The notes under the pieces were generated by a model. It ran no database searches, was not told the origin of the DNA, and was given only the letters and a program-made list of their open reading frames with translations. DNA of 32,322 nt from Desulfobacteraceae bacterium. GTDB taxonomy: Bacteria > Desulfobacterota > Desulfobacteria > Desulfobacterales > RPRI01. The position numbers and the translations under genes are program-made. The DNA is taken from contig RPRI01000050.1 of the NCBI GenBank assembly GCA_003818505.1, positions 1-32,322 of the forward strand, given 5' to 3'. Positions 16,325 to 25,171 of the stretch are shown here, piece by piece (position 1 is the first letter of the stretch; every line of letters begins with the position of its first letter).

Positions 16325-16984
16325 ATGAACTCTCTGCTAAAATGGTTTATAATTACAGGAAGTGTAGTTCTCTTCTTTGCTCCTGTAGTACAGGCGGAAA
16401 AAATGTATGTCAGGGATATATTAAAGATAACGGTGAGAGCAGGCAGGGGGGTTGAATATAAGATTATAGAGGTGCTTGAATCCGGCCAGGAAATTGAAGT
16501 GATCTCAATAGATGATGAATGGGCAAATGTGCGCCTTCAAAATGGTAAGGAAGGCTGGGTATCGGGCAAATACCTAACTTCAGAAAAAACCAACAGCATG
16601 GTTTTGAAGAGAATACAGGAAAAGGAATCTTCGCTCAGTTCCCAAATCAACGCATTACGCGTGGAGAATGCAAAATTGAAGGGTGAATTAAAAGGAATAG
16701 GCCTGCAGCTTGCAGAAAGCCAGCAGAATCTTTTTGAAATTAAAAAAGCTCATGAAAGCTTAAAAATCAATTCCGGAGGCTATATTCAGCTCGAATCGGA
16801 CTATAAAAATGCTGCACGAAAGCTTGCGGAACAAAGCAAGAAATCTGAAAGTCTTGAAGACGAGTTGACGAAGGTTTTGCAGCAGCAGAATATCAAATGG
16901 TTCTTCAGCGGGGCGGCTGTGATTATTCTGGGATTTATAATTGGATATAGCTCAAGACGCGAAAAAAGAAGATCATTATTTTAA
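16325..16984 (+). CDS. SH3-domain membrane-anchored protein (TIGR04211-like)
   Basis: About 219 residues. A signal peptide (1-22, ending near VVQAEK) leads into a bacterial SH3 domain with ITVRAGRG, IEVISIDDEWANVRL and GKEGWVSGKYL (about 25-82). A long coiled coil follows (about 95-185), then a C-terminal membrane helix (WFFSGAAVIILGFIIGY) and a basic tail (SSRREKRRSLF). This architecture matches the SH3-and-anchor family, with the domain facing the periplasm. The ATG at 16325 has GGAG 9 nt upstream; in-frame GTG (16298) and ATG (16310) lie before or inside that site and are less likely. A role in the cell envelope is inferred from the fold only. Confidence 0.82.
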   Translation: MNSLLKWFIITGSVVLFFAPVVQAEKMYVRDILKITVRAGRGVEYKIIEVLESGQEIEVISIDDEWANVRLQNGKEGWVSGKYLTSEKTNSMVLKRIQEKESSLSSQINALRVENAKLKGELKGIGLQLAESQQNLFEIKKAHESLKINSGGYIQLESDYKNAARKLAEQSKKSESLEDELTKVLQQQNIKWFFSGAAVIILGFIIGYSSRREKRRSLF

Positions 16985-17069
16985 AGAGATATAGAGGATT
17001 CAAGAGGTCAAGGGTTCAGGGGTTCATGAGGTCTAGTGTAAAGAACCATATATCAAAAGGGAATGAATC

Positions 17070-18713
17070 TTGGATATTAAAACAGATTATTTAATAATTG
17101 GAAGCGGTGTTGCAGGGTTGACATTTGCGCTTAAAGTTGCGGATCACGGGAGTGTCGCGATTGTAACCAAAAGAGGAGTAATGGACAGCAATACCGCATT
17201 TGCACAAGGGGGAATAGCTTCGGTATTCGGCTCTCTCGATTCTTTTGATCTTCATATACGTGATACCCTCGATTCAGGCGACGGCCTCTGCAACGGAGAA
17301 GTAGTTGAGATGGTCGTTAAAAACGGGCCCGAGAGAATCTGTGAACTCATTGACCTTGGCGTGCAATTTAATCTTAGAAACGGAAAAAGCCGTCCGAAGA
17401 AGACGCCGCCGGAACTCGATTTAGGACGTGAAGGGGGACATTCTCAAAAACGCATAGTCCATGCCCAGGACATGACAGGAAGAGAACTAGAAAGAGTTCT
17501 CGTTGAACATGCAAAGAGTCATAAAAATATAACTCTTCTGGAAGACCATATAGCGATTGATCTTATAACCTGCTCAACCCGCATGAAAAGAGGCATAGTA
17601 ACAACAACCCATGAGGATTACTGCTGCGGAGCTTATGTTCTTGACAGGAGGACAAACAGAGTAAAGACCTTTTCCTCAAAAACGACGCTCCTTGCCACAG
17701 GCGGGGCCGGAAAAGTATATCTTTACACGAGCAATCCCGATGTCGCAACAGGGGATGGGATTGCCATGGCATACAGGGCAGGCGCCACTCTTGCCAACCT
17801 GGAGTTTGTACAGTTTCATCCGACCTGCCTTTATCATCCCGATGCCAAGAATTTCCTTATCTCGGAAGCTGTGAGGGGAGAGGGGGGAATCCTGATAGAT
17901 TCCTCGGGAAATCCTTTCATGAAAAAATACAGCCCTTTGAAGGATCTTGCCTGCAGAGATGTTGTTGCCCGCGCTATCGATACCGAATTGAAGAAAACAG
18001 GACAAGAATCCGTGTTTCTTGATATATCCCATAAAAGCCCGGAATTTGTAAGGGATCGGTTTCCAAATCTTTATGAGCAGTGCCTTCGGTTCGGGATCGA
18101 CATGACTGCAGGTCCAATTCCGGTTGTACCTGCGGCACACTACATGTGCGGCGGGGTTGTGACGGATATGTTGGGGCGGACGGATATTCACAACCTGTAT
18201 GCTATTGGTGAGACTGCATGTACCGGCCTCCATGGCGCCAACAGGCTTGCAAGCAATTCTCTGCTTGAAGCCCTTGTGTATGCCCATGAAGCTGCCGGAG
18301 AGGCTGTGAAAGGAATGAGGTCTCAGGATTTCAAATCATTTCCTGACAGTCCGGCGTGGGACGAGGTCGGCACTACGGACAGCGATGAGCTTATAATGGT
18401 TACACAGAACTGGGATGAAATAAGAAGGTTCATGTGGAACTATGTAGGAATAGTGAGATCCGATAAAAGGCTTGCAAGGGCACAGAGGCGTATCGAGATT
18501 ATACAGAATGAAATCAGGGAATATTACTGGAATTTCAAAGTCAGCGCCGACCTTATTGAACTGAGAAACATTGCGACCGTAGCCGAGCTAATAATAAAAT
18601 GCTCGATGCACAGGAAGGAAAGCCGGGGACTTCATTATACTCTCGAGTATCCGGAGCGGGATGATTCAAGGTGGCAGAAAGATACCATCTTAAGGAGGCC
18701 GTTTGTCGGATAG
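17070..18713 (+). CDS. nadB: L-aspartate oxidase
   Basis: The first enzyme of de novo NAD synthesis, oxidising L-aspartate to iminoaspartate with FAD; fumarate can serve as acceptor under anoxia. The 547-residue length is normal. The FAD-binding GSGVAG loop (12-17), DSNTAFAQGGIA, GHSQKRIVHAQDMTGRE, the second FAD motif LATGGAGKVY, and HGANRLASNSLLEALVYA are all present. The likely start is TTG, with AAAAGGGA nine bases before it; the ATG at 17063 is in another frame and soon stops. The leader carries short GAGGTC/GGTTCA direct repeats. nadA and nadC are not nearby. An insertion element separates it from ispG downstream. Confidence 0.95.
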   Translation: MDIKTDYLIIGSGVAGLTFALKVADHGSVAIVTKRGVMDSNTAFAQGGIASVFGSLDSFDLHIRDTLDSGDGLCNGEVVEMVVKNGPERICELIDLGVQFNLRNGKSRPKKTPPELDLGREGGHSQKRIVHAQDMTGRELERVLVEHAKSHKNITLLEDHIAIDLITCSTRMKRGIVTTTHEDYCCGAYVLDRRTNRVKTFSSKTTLLATGGAGKVYLYTSNPDVATGDGIAMAYRAGATLANLEFVQFHPTCLYHPDAKNFLISEAVRGEGGILIDSSGNPFMKKYSPLKDLACRDVVARAIDTELKKTGQESVFLDISHKSPEFVRDRFPNLYEQCLRFGIDMTAGPIPVVPAAHYMCGGVVTDMLGRTDIHNLYAIGETACTGLHGANRLASNSLLEALVYAHEAAGEAVKGMRSQDFKSFPDSPAWDEVGTTDSDELIMVTQNWDEIRRFMWNYVGIVRSDKRLARAQRRIEIIQNEIREYYWNFKVSADLIELRNIATVAELIIKCSMHRKESRGLHYTLEYPERDDSRWQKDTILRRPFVG

Positions 18714-18716
18714 ATA

Positions 18717-18835
18717 GTTTCCAAAATTTGTTTACGGATGAACACTAAATATATTTTTCGACTTCCGATGAACTCCTCATTTTTCGTAAACTGATTGGAA
18801 GTCATATGCGAACGGATTTGAGATTTTTGGGAAAC
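18717..18835. repeat. Cluster of interlocking inverted repeats after nadB
   Basis: Directly after the nadB stop lie three inverted repeats: GTTTCCAAAAT (18717-18727) with ATTTTTGGGAAAC (18823-18835), GTTTACG (18730-18736) with CGTAAAC (18785-18791), and GACTTCC (18760-18766) with GGAAGTC (18797-18803). The last two overlap rather than nest, a pseudoknot-like order. It may be an old MITE or an RNA structure at the 3' end of nadB. Confidence 0.5.
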
Positions 18836-18853
18836 AGATTTTTAAATTAATTA

Positions 18854-19795
18854 GAGCCCATTTCAAAACCTCGTAATAGTAGTCGGTTTTGGCATTAAAC
18901 ACAATATAAAGTTTATTCAATAAGTTATATTACTATGCTTTTGTATGTTTTTCGTGTATTGAACTGTTGGGAAGTGCCCAATGGCTAAAAACACTCGATT
19001 CATAAATGATGACCGATGGAAATTGATTGAACCACTGCTTCCCAAGCCAAAGAGTAACCCCAAAGGTGGACGTCTTTCAATAGATAATAGAGAAGTCCTT
19101 GAGGATATCCTTTTGTGCTTCGAACCGGTGCCTGTTGACAGGATCTGCCGGATAGATACCCAAGTGCATCCTCTTGCTGGCGTCGATTTAGGCTTTGGGA
19201 AGAACAAGGTGTCTGGCCCGATGTCTGGCGTAAATTTCTTTCTATGCTCGATGAAAAAGGGAGCGCTGGACTGGCAAGAGGCCTTCAACTATGGCAGCTT
19301 TGCCCCGGCAAAAAAAGGGGGTCTTTTGTTGGCCCTACCAAAAGGGGCAAAGGAACGAAGTGGATGGTGGTGGTCGACGGTCAGGGTATTCCTATTGGAA
19401 GCACCCTTGCCTCGGCATTGCCCGCGAAAGTCAAGCTCGCCGAAGAAAACCTTGAAACGGTGAGTGTGCTTCGCATTGGTCGTGGTCGTCCCGGAAAGCG
19501 CCCCTTGCGACTAATTGCCGATAAAGGCTACGATGGTGATCCACTTCGTAAACATTTGAAGAAACTTAAGATTGATTTGATTGTTCCGCATAAGCGTAAT
19601 CGAAAAAAGCCAAAAACGCAGGATGGCGGAAAACTCAGGCGCTACCGGAAAAGATGGAAAATTGAACGTACTTTTGCTTGGCTGTCTAATTTTCGCTGCT
19701 TGGTTGTAAGCTACGAACGATTGATTACTGTATATCGAGGTTTCTTTCACCTTGCGTGCCTTATGAGTGTGTTAAATAGGTTTTGAAATGGGTTC
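18854..19795 (+). mobile_element. Decayed IS5-family insertion sequence
   Basis: About 942 bp bounded by an inverted repeat with 17 of 18 matches: GAGCCCATTTCAAAACCT at 18854-18871 and its reverse complement (one mismatch) at 19778-19795. Inside is an IS5-type transposase with frameshifts and a stop. No target-site duplication can be recognised, as expected for an old insertion. The right end lies 42 bp upstream of ispG, so the element occupies that gene's expected promoter region. Confidence 0.85.
18981..19786 (+). pseudogene. IS5-family transposase, frameshifted and interrupted
   Basis: The frame starting at 18981 (FINDDRWKLIEPLLPKP, then REVLEDIL) shifts near 19110 into the frame reading LRTGAC, meets a TGA where the family has Trp (GAC-W-QDLP), and goes on through LWEEQGVWPDVWRKFLSMLDEKG. 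The ALDWQEAF-YGSFAPAKKGG block falls in the first frame again. The catalytic C-terminal part (WMVVVDGQGIP, RLIADKGYDGDPLR, KRWKIERTFAWL with the DDE glutamate) is in the second. IS5 relatives can use one programmed frameshift, but three shifts plus a stop point to inactivation. TGA as selenocysteine is unlikely because Trp is expected. Confidence 0.85.
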
Positions 19796-19837
19796 CGGTT
19801 AAAAAAATGCTTAAAAGCTCTATTCGGGTGATGTTTT

Positions 19838-20929
19838 ATGCCGTTTTCAATAAAGAGAAAAAAAACCCGGCAGATATCTGTCGGGAATGTAAAGGTTGGC
19901 GGGATGGCGCCGATTGCCGTGCAGTCCATGACAAGTACCTTTACCCGCGATATAAATGCTACTGTTGCGCAGATCATCCGGCTTGAAGAGGCGGGTTGTG
20001 AAATCGTGAGGGTTGCGGTGCCGGATATGGAATCTGCCATCGCAATTTCATCGATAAAAAATCAAATTTCAATCCCCTTGATAGCCGATATACATTTTGA
20101 TTACCGCCTTGCTGTTGCTTCTGCAAATGCAGGAGCCGATGGGCTGAGAATAAATCCCGGTAATATTGGCTCGGCGGTTAAAGTAAAAAAGGTTGTTGAC
20201 TGCGCAAAAGAACATAATATACCAGTCAGAATTGGTGTAAACGCCGGGTCTCTTGAAAAGGATTTATTGAAAAAATACGGTGGCGCAACGCCTGCGGCGA
20301 TGGTTGAAAGCGCGATGCGCAATATTGATATATTAAGATCGCTCAATTTTCATGAAATAAAGGTTTCAATAAAGGCATCAGACGTATTCCGCACCGTCGA
20401 AGCATACAGGCTTCTTTCCGAAAAGACTGAACTTCCTCTTCATGTGGGAGTAACTGAAGCGGGCGCTCTTTTCCCGGGCATTGTAAAATCAGCCCTTGGG
20501 ATCGGAATGCTTCTTGCCGAAGGCATCGGGGATACGATAAGGGTTTCCCTGACAAGGGATCCTGTTGAAGAGGTGCGGGCAGGATATGAAATACTAAAGG
20601 CGCTTGAAATAAGAAAGCGCGGGCCGGAGATTATATCCTGTCCTACCTGCGGACGTTGCACCATTAACCTTTTTGAAATCGTTGAGCGTGTGGAGAAAGC
20701 TCTTTTGTCAAATCCGGCGCATATCAAGCTGGCCATAATGGGTTGTGTCGTCAACGGGCCGGGTGAGGCAAAAGAGGCTGATATCGGAATTGCCGGAGGG
20801 GACGGAACGGGCATTCTTTTTAAAAAGGGGAAGGTCATAAAGAAGTTTCCGCAGGAGATGCTTGTTGAGGTTCTTCTTGAAGAGGTAGCTAAAATGAAAG
20901 AAAATATTTCCGGGAGAGAGAAAGGATAA
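19838..20929 (+). CDS. ispG: (E)-4-hydroxy-3-methylbut-2-enyl-diphosphate synthase
   Basis: The penultimate MEP-pathway enzyme, an iron-sulfur protein converting MEcPP to HMBPP, the substrate of IspH (also in this window). The 363-residue length is typical. The cluster ligands C268, C271, C303 and E310 have the same spacing (3, 32, 7) as C270, C273, C305 and E312 of the E. coli enzyme, in CPTCGRC and MGCVVNGPGE contexts. The N-terminal TIM-barrel motifs VQSMT and ADIHFDYRLA are present. The start has only a weak GGTGA ribosome-binding site. An IS remnant ends 42 bp upstream, leaving no room for a normal promoter. proS follows after 1 nt, so the two are an operon. Confidence 0.96.
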   Translation: MPFSIKRKKTRQISVGNVKVGGMAPIAVQSMTSTFTRDINATVAQIIRLEEAGCEIVRVAVPDMESAIAISSIKNQISIPLIADIHFDYRLAVASANAGADGLRINPGNIGSAVKVKKVVDCAKEHNIPVRIGVNAGSLEKDLLKKYGGATPAAMVESAMRNIDILRSLNFHEIKVSIKASDVFRTVEAYRLLSEKTELPLHVGVTEAGALFPGIVKSALGIGMLLAEGIGDTIRVSLTRDPVEEVRAGYEILKALEIRKRGPEIISCPTCGRCTINLFEIVERVEKALLSNPAHIKLAIMGCVVNGPGEAKEADIGIAGGDGTGILFKKGKVIKKFPQEMLVEVLLEEVAKMKENISGREKG

Positions 20930-20930
20930 A

Positions 20931-22451
20931 ATGGGAAAAGAGGAAAAAACGGCAATATCCCCCAAAAGGGAAGAGGATTATTCGGAGTGGTATCAACAGG
21001 TGGTTAAAGCCTCCGATATGGCTGAAAAATCGCCTGTGAGAGGATGCATGGTTATAAAACCCTGGGGATACTCCCTGTGGGAAAATATAGTCCGTGAACT
21101 GGATGACATGTTTAAGGAGTCGGGTGTTAAAAACGCATATTTTCCTCTTTTTATTCCTCTCGGCTTTCTTGAAAAAGAGGCCAGCCATGTTGAGGGTTTC
21201 GCAAAAGAATGCGCTGTAGTAACTCATCACAGGCTGGAAAAAAATGCGGACGGCAAGCTTGTGCCTGCGGGGCAGCTAACGGAACCGCTGGTTGTGAGGC
21301 CGACTTCCGAGACCATCATCGGCGATGCCTTTTCGAAATGGGTGAGCAGTTACAGGGATCTGCCGCTTCTCATCAACCAGTGGGGAAACGTGGTAAGATG
21401 GGAAATGAGGACCAGGATTTTCCTTCGGACAAGCGAGTTTTTATGGCAGGAAGGTCATACCGCCCATGCTACGGAACAAGAGGCTATGGAGAGAACGCGG
21501 TTGATGCTTGATATTTATGCCAGGCTTGCCGAAGAATATCTGGCCCTGCCCGTTACACAGGGAAGAAAAACGGCTGCCGAGAGATTTCCCGGGGCGGTTG
21601 AGACCTTTTGCATAGAGGCCATGATGCAGGACAGGAAGGCTCTTCAGGCCGGAACCTCGCATTTTCTGGGACAAAACTTTGCAAAAGCTTCGGAGATAAA
21701 ATTCCAGTCATTTGAAGAGAAGGAAGAGTATGCATGGACAACATCATGGGGCGCTTCAACCCGGCTGATCGGCGGAATTATAATGTCGCACGGAGATGAT
21801 GATGGAGTAATTCTTCCTCCAAGGGTTGCATCATCTCATGTTGTTTTTATTCCGATATACAGATCACCGGATGACAGGCCGAAGGTCATGGAATATATAG
21901 AAAGAATTGCCGCTGAACTGAAAAATACTTTCTACTGTTACCGGAAAATACGGGTGGAAATCGACGACAGGGATACCGGAGGCGCCAGGGGATGGGAGTG
22001 GATAAAGAAAGGCATTCCCTTAAGGGTTGAGGTGGGGCCGAGAGATATGTCTCAGGATTCCGTTTATGTAGCAAGAAGGGATAAGCCGCACAGGGAAAAA
22101 ATCTCGATGAAAAGGGAGATGTTTATAAAAGAAATTACAGGCATTCTGGATGAAATTCAGAATGCTCTTTATGAAAAAGCCGTTTCTTTTAAGGAGAAAA
22201 ATACTGTATTCGTGGACGGTAGTAAAGATTTTTACGAATTTTTTACTCCGCTGAATAAGGAGCAGCCTGAAATTCACGGAGGGTTTGCCGCATCTCACTG
22301 GTGCGGGGCAGGAGTGTGCGAGGCAAAAATAAAAGAGGATTTAAGTGTCACCATAAGATGTATTCCTCTTGTGCAGGAAAATGAAAAGGGAAAATGCGTA
22401 TGTTGCGGCAGGCCCAGCAGCGGGCGAGTTGTATTTGCCAAAGCATATTAG
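20931..22451 (+). CDS. proS: Prolyl-tRNA synthetase, archaeal/eukaryotic type
   Basis: Charges tRNA-Pro. At 506 residues it lacks the editing insertion of bacterial-type enzymes and has the short class with a C-terminal zinc-binding domain: HWCGAGVCEAK, IRCIP and GKCVCCGRP supply the cysteines, and the chain ends in the characteristic Tyr (VVFAKAY). Class II motifs are visible: motif 2 region WGNVVRWEMRTR...FLRTSEFLWQEGHTAH, and GTSHFLGQNFAKA and motif 3 STRLIGGIIMSHGDDDG later. It is coupled to ispG (1-nt gap, AAAGGA before the ATG). Repeat R1 begins right after the stop codon. Several bacterial lineages have this enzyme type, so it need not be a recent transfer. Confidence 0.95.
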   Translation: MGKEEKTAISPKREEDYSEWYQQVVKASDMAEKSPVRGCMVIKPWGYSLWENIVRELDDMFKESGVKNAYFPLFIPLGFLEKEASHVEGFAKECAVVTHHRLEKNADGKLVPAGQLTEPLVVRPTSETIIGDAFSKWVSSYRDLPLLINQWGNVVRWEMRTRIFLRTSEFLWQEGHTAHATEQEAMERTRLMLDIYARLAEEYLALPVTQGRKTAAERFPGAVETFCIEAMMQDRKALQAGTSHFLGQNFAKASEIKFQSFEEKEEYAWTTSWGASTRLIGGIIMSHGDDDGVILPPRVASSHVVFIPIYRSPDDRPKVMEYIERIAAELKNTFYCYRKIRVEIDDRDTGGARGWEWIKKGIPLRVEVGPRDMSQDSVYVARRDKPHREKISMKREMFIKEITGILDEIQNALYEKAVSFKEKNTVFVDGSKDFYEFFTPLNKEQPEIHGGFAASHWCGAGVCEAKIKEDLSVTIRCIPLVQENEKGKCVCCGRPSSGRVVFAKAY

Positions 22452-22452
22452 T

Positions 22453-22591
22453 TTCCGTCCGGAAATGGCCCTTTTATGCGATCTCTGTGTCAATCTGCGG
22501 GATTTCTTGTGCGACATACATTGCGTATGTCTTAAGCGCAATCCCTTGATTTTCTTGAGCTTGCCCAAAATTGCCTATTTCTGAACTGGAA
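22453..22591 (+). repeat. Dispersed repeat R1, copy 2
   Basis: The same length (139 bp) and order as copy 1 at 9481, beginning 1 nt after the proS stop. The left end TTCCGTCCGGAAAT is intact, the right end (ATTTCTGAACTGGAA) is degenerate, and the centre has a perfect GACATAC/GTATGTC stem. Shared blocks include GTGTCAATCTGC, GATTTCTTGTGCGA versus GATTTCTTTTGCGA, and GAGCTTGCCCAAAATTGCC. Confidence 0.8.
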
Positions 22592-22610
22592 CCAAAAAGT
22601 GAGCGCATTA

Positions 22611-22706
22611 CCCGCTGCTTCCTGCGGGATTAGTGAGCGATTAAAACAGACACTATTCCCTACGGTCGAAGATTCCACGCAGCTTGTTGCGTGGATCTTC
22701 AAAATC
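22611..22706 (+). repeat. Dispersed repeat R2, full copy with two hairpins
   Basis: It follows repeat R1 in the proS-rel gap. Hairpin 1 is CCCGC (22611-22615) with GCGGG (22624-22628). Hairpin 2 is a 13-bp stem with one bulge, GAAGAT-t-CCACGCA (22668-22681) with TGCGTGGATCTTC (22688-22700), loop GCTTGT. No T-tract follows, so it is not a standard terminator. It overlaps a possible upstream extension of the rel frame, which argues against that extension. The rest of the 22452-22786 gap shows no gene. Confidence 0.75.
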
Positions 22707-22786
22707 AAATGTATCCAAACTTTGTTTCCAGATGGACATATATTAATGAAGACGGGTTTACTGGCGAATACGAAACGGGTGTAAAG

Positions 22787-24931
22787 ATGATCAGGATTAC
22801 GGATATTGTTGATAAGGTTACGGAGAATAATCCTGACGCCGATCTTGATATTCTTGATCGCGCCTATATCTATTCAGCAAGGGTTCATGATGGCCAGGTT
22901 CGATTATCAGGAGAACCTTATCTCTCTCATCCTCTTGAAGTAGCAGGAATTCTAGCCGATATGAAGCTCGATGTGGTGAGCATTGCAGCCGGGCTGCTGC
23001 ATGATGTGATAGAAGATACACACGCGACTACTGAAGAAATCACCGGGCTTTTCGGTCAGGAAATCTCACATATAGTTTCCGGAGTGACAAAACTGAGTAA
23101 ACTCCCGTTCAGTGATTCCCAGGCAGCCCGCCAGGCTGAGAGCATAAGAAAAATGTTTCTTGCCATGGCTGATGATATAAGGGTGATTCTTATAAAGCTT
23201 GCCGACCGCCTTCACAACATGAGAACCCTGCAGTTCCAGAGCGAGGAAAAAAGAATAAAAATAGCACAGGAAACACTCGACATGTATGCGCCTATTGCGG
23301 CACGCCTTGGAATCTACTGGATAAAACATGAGCTCGAAAACACTTCTTTTATGTATCTTCAGCCTGATGAATATTTAAAGATTAAAAATCTGGTCAGCAA
23401 GGACATAGAGGAGCGGGAAAAATATGTCGAGACCGTCAAGAGCTATATTCAGAAAAAGATGTATGAGAATAACCTGAAGGGTGATGTGTCGGGAAGATAC
23501 AAGTATTACTACAGCATATACCAGAAAATGATAAAACAGAATCTCGAATTTGACCAGGTCTACGATATCATTGCATTCAGAATTATCCTTGATACGATAC
23601 CACACTGTTATGAAGCTCTTGGCCTGGTGCATGCACTCTGGAAACCGATAGCCCATAAATTCAAGGATTATATAGGTTTTCCAAAGCCTAACATGTATCA
23701 GTCGCTTCATACAACTGTTGTCGGTCCTATAGGTGAAAGGATCGAAATACAGATAAGGACATGGGAAATGGACAGGGTTGCAAAATCCGGTATTGCAGCC
23801 CACTGGAGCTACAAAGAAGGGAAAAGTATCGATGACAACATCAGCAAGAAATTTTCCTGGATTCAGAATCTTGTCGATAATCAGGAAGAATGTAAAGATC
23901 CTGTTGAATTTCTGGAAAATGTCCGCATAGATCTTTATCCGGATGAGGTCTACGTGTTCAGCCCCAAAGGCGCCATCAAATCTCTTCCCAAAGGTGCAAC
24001 TCCTGTTGATTTTGCCTATCTCATTCATACCGAAGTCGGAAATCAGTGTGCAGGCGCAAAAGTCAACGGGCGCATGGTTCCATTAAATTTTGAGCTGCAG
24101 ACAGGCAATATAGTTGAAATAGTTACCGCAAAGGGGCATCATCCGAGCAAGGACTGGCTTAAATTTGTAAAAACAGTGAAAGCCAGATCCAGGATAAGGC
24201 AATGGATCAAGACCCAGGAAAAGGATCGCAGCATAACCCTTGGGAGGGAAATGTGCGAAAAGGCTTTCAGGAAGGAGCGCCTTAACTTTGCTGCTATCAT
24301 AAAATCCGGAGAGATGGATAAAGTAATAGAGCAGCTGGGTTTTAAAACTTTTGACGATATGATAGCAAGTATCGGTTATGGAAAAACGACCCCTCTTCAG
24401 ATTGTAAGAAAGTTTGTATCCAAGCCGGAAACGGAAGAGGATGGATCGATACTGGATAAACTGATCGGCCGGGTCAGAAAGAAGAAAACAACATCCGGTG
24501 TTGTTGTAAAAGGTATTGACGATATATTAATAAAGTTCGGAAAATGCTGTCAGCCGGTTCCAGGTGATCCGATAACAGGTTATATTACACAGGGTTATGG
24601 TGTTACAGTCCACCGAACTATCTGTGTGAATGCACTGAAGATGAATCCCGAACGGCAGATAGATGTAGAGTGGAATGTAAATTCGTCTGATTTATATCAG
24701 GTTAAAATCCATATCTCATCCTACGACAGAGTCGGCCTTCTTGCCGATATCGCTTCCAATATAAGCAAGAATGGCGCAAATATAATCGGCGCCAACTCCA
24801 CAACAAGGGAAAACAAGACCGTGGAGAGCCTTTTTACGCTTACAGTTAAAGACACCGACCATTTAAAAAAGGTTTTATCAGATCTGAAGAAAGTAAAACT
24901 GGTTACAGATGCAAAGCGTATTGATGAGTAA
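22787..24931 (+). CDS. Bifunctional (p)ppGpp synthetase/hydrolase, RelA/SpoT family
   Basis: The stringent-response enzyme making and breaking (p)ppGpp. Domains in order: HD hydrolase (about 25-180, with HDVIED at 72-77 intact, so hydrolysis is expected), synthetase (about 215-350, with GRYKYYYSIYQKM, YQSLHTTVVGP and the catalytic-Glu segment IEIQIRT), TGS (about 365-425, VFSPKGAIKSLPKGATPVDFAYLIH), a helical region with FGKCCQPVPGDPITGYI, and a C-terminal ACT domain (from about 635). I chose the ATG at 22787 (714 residues, the family norm). The frame is open upstream to 22691, but those codons lie in repeat R2 and resemble no homologous sequence. It converges with rpmB. With a single family member visible, Rel versus SpoT cannot be settled. 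Confidence 0.95.
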   Translation: MIRITDIVDKVTENNPDADLDILDRAYIYSARVHDGQVRLSGEPYLSHPLEVAGILADMKLDVVSIAAGLLHDVIEDTHATTEEITGLFGQEISHIVSGVTKLSKLPFSDSQAARQAESIRKMFLAMADDIRVILIKLADRLHNMRTLQFQSEEKRIKIAQETLDMYAPIAARLGIYWIKHELENTSFMYLQPDEYLKIKNLVSKDIEEREKYVETVKSYIQKKMYENNLKGDVSGRYKYYYSIYQKMIKQNLEFDQVYDIIAFRIILDTIPHCYEALGLVHALWKPIAHKFKDYIGFPKPNMYQSLHTTVVGPIGERIEIQIRTWEMDRVAKSGIAAHWSYKEGKSIDDNISKKFSWIQNLVDNQEECKDPVEFLENVRIDLYPDEVYVFSPKGAIKSLPKGATPVDFAYLIHTEVGNQCAGAKVNGRMVPLNFELQTGNIVEIVTAKGHHPSKDWLKFVKTVKARSRIRQWIKTQEKDRSITLGREMCEKAFRKERLNFAAIIKSGEMDKVIEQLGFKTFDDMIASIGYGKTTPLQIVRKFVSKPETEEDGSILDKLIGRVRKKKTTSGVVVKGIDDILIKFGKCCQPVPGDPITGYITQGYGVTVHRTICVNALKMNPERQIDVEWNVNSSDLYQVKIHISSYDRVGLLADIASNISKNGANIIGANSTTRENKTVESLFTLTVKDTDHLKKVLSDLKKVKLVTDAKRIDE

Positions 24932-24948
24932 TCTTCGGTAGTTGAAAA

Positions 24949-25140
24949 TTACGGTGCTTTGACAACGAGACCTGACCTGATGCAACTGGTACAGACCATA
25001 ATCTTTTTTACTCTTCCATTGCGAAGCGCTCTTACACTCTGAAGATTGGGATTGAACCTGCGGCTTGTAACATTATGAGCATGGCTTACATTGCTCCCGA
25101 CCATAGGTTTTTTCCCGCATATTTCACACATTCTGGACAT
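24949..25140 (-). CDS. rpmB: 50S ribosomal protein L28
   Basis: A 63-residue L28 beginning [15 protein letters not shown], with [19 protein letters not shown] and a second cysteine pair [11 protein letters not shown]5/C8 and C49/C52 make this the zinc-binding (C+) form. The ATG at 25140 is preceded by AAGGAGA at a good distance. The frame is open further upstream into repeat R3, but that extension is repeat sequence. It converges with rel, leaving a 17-bp gap. On the minus strand R3 offers TTGACG and a TATGCA-like box that might serve as promoter, which is only a weak suggestion. Confidence 0.95.
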   Translation of the reverse strand: MSRMCEICGKKPMVGSNVSHAHNVTSRRFNPNLQSVRALRNGRVKKIMVCTSCIRSGLVVKAP

Positions 25141-25171
25141 AATATTTCTCCTTGAACGGCTATGTATAAAA

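Noticed and set aside
19131..19133. TGA in the transposase as a selenocysteine codon
   Set aside because: The family has Trp there, no adjacent SECIS-like hairpin was evident, and frameshifts elsewhere already disable the gene.
22691..22786. In-frame upstream extension of the rel/spoT gene by 32 codons
   Set aside because: The extra codons fall in and next to repeat R2 and resemble no family sequence; the ATG at 22787 gives the normal length.
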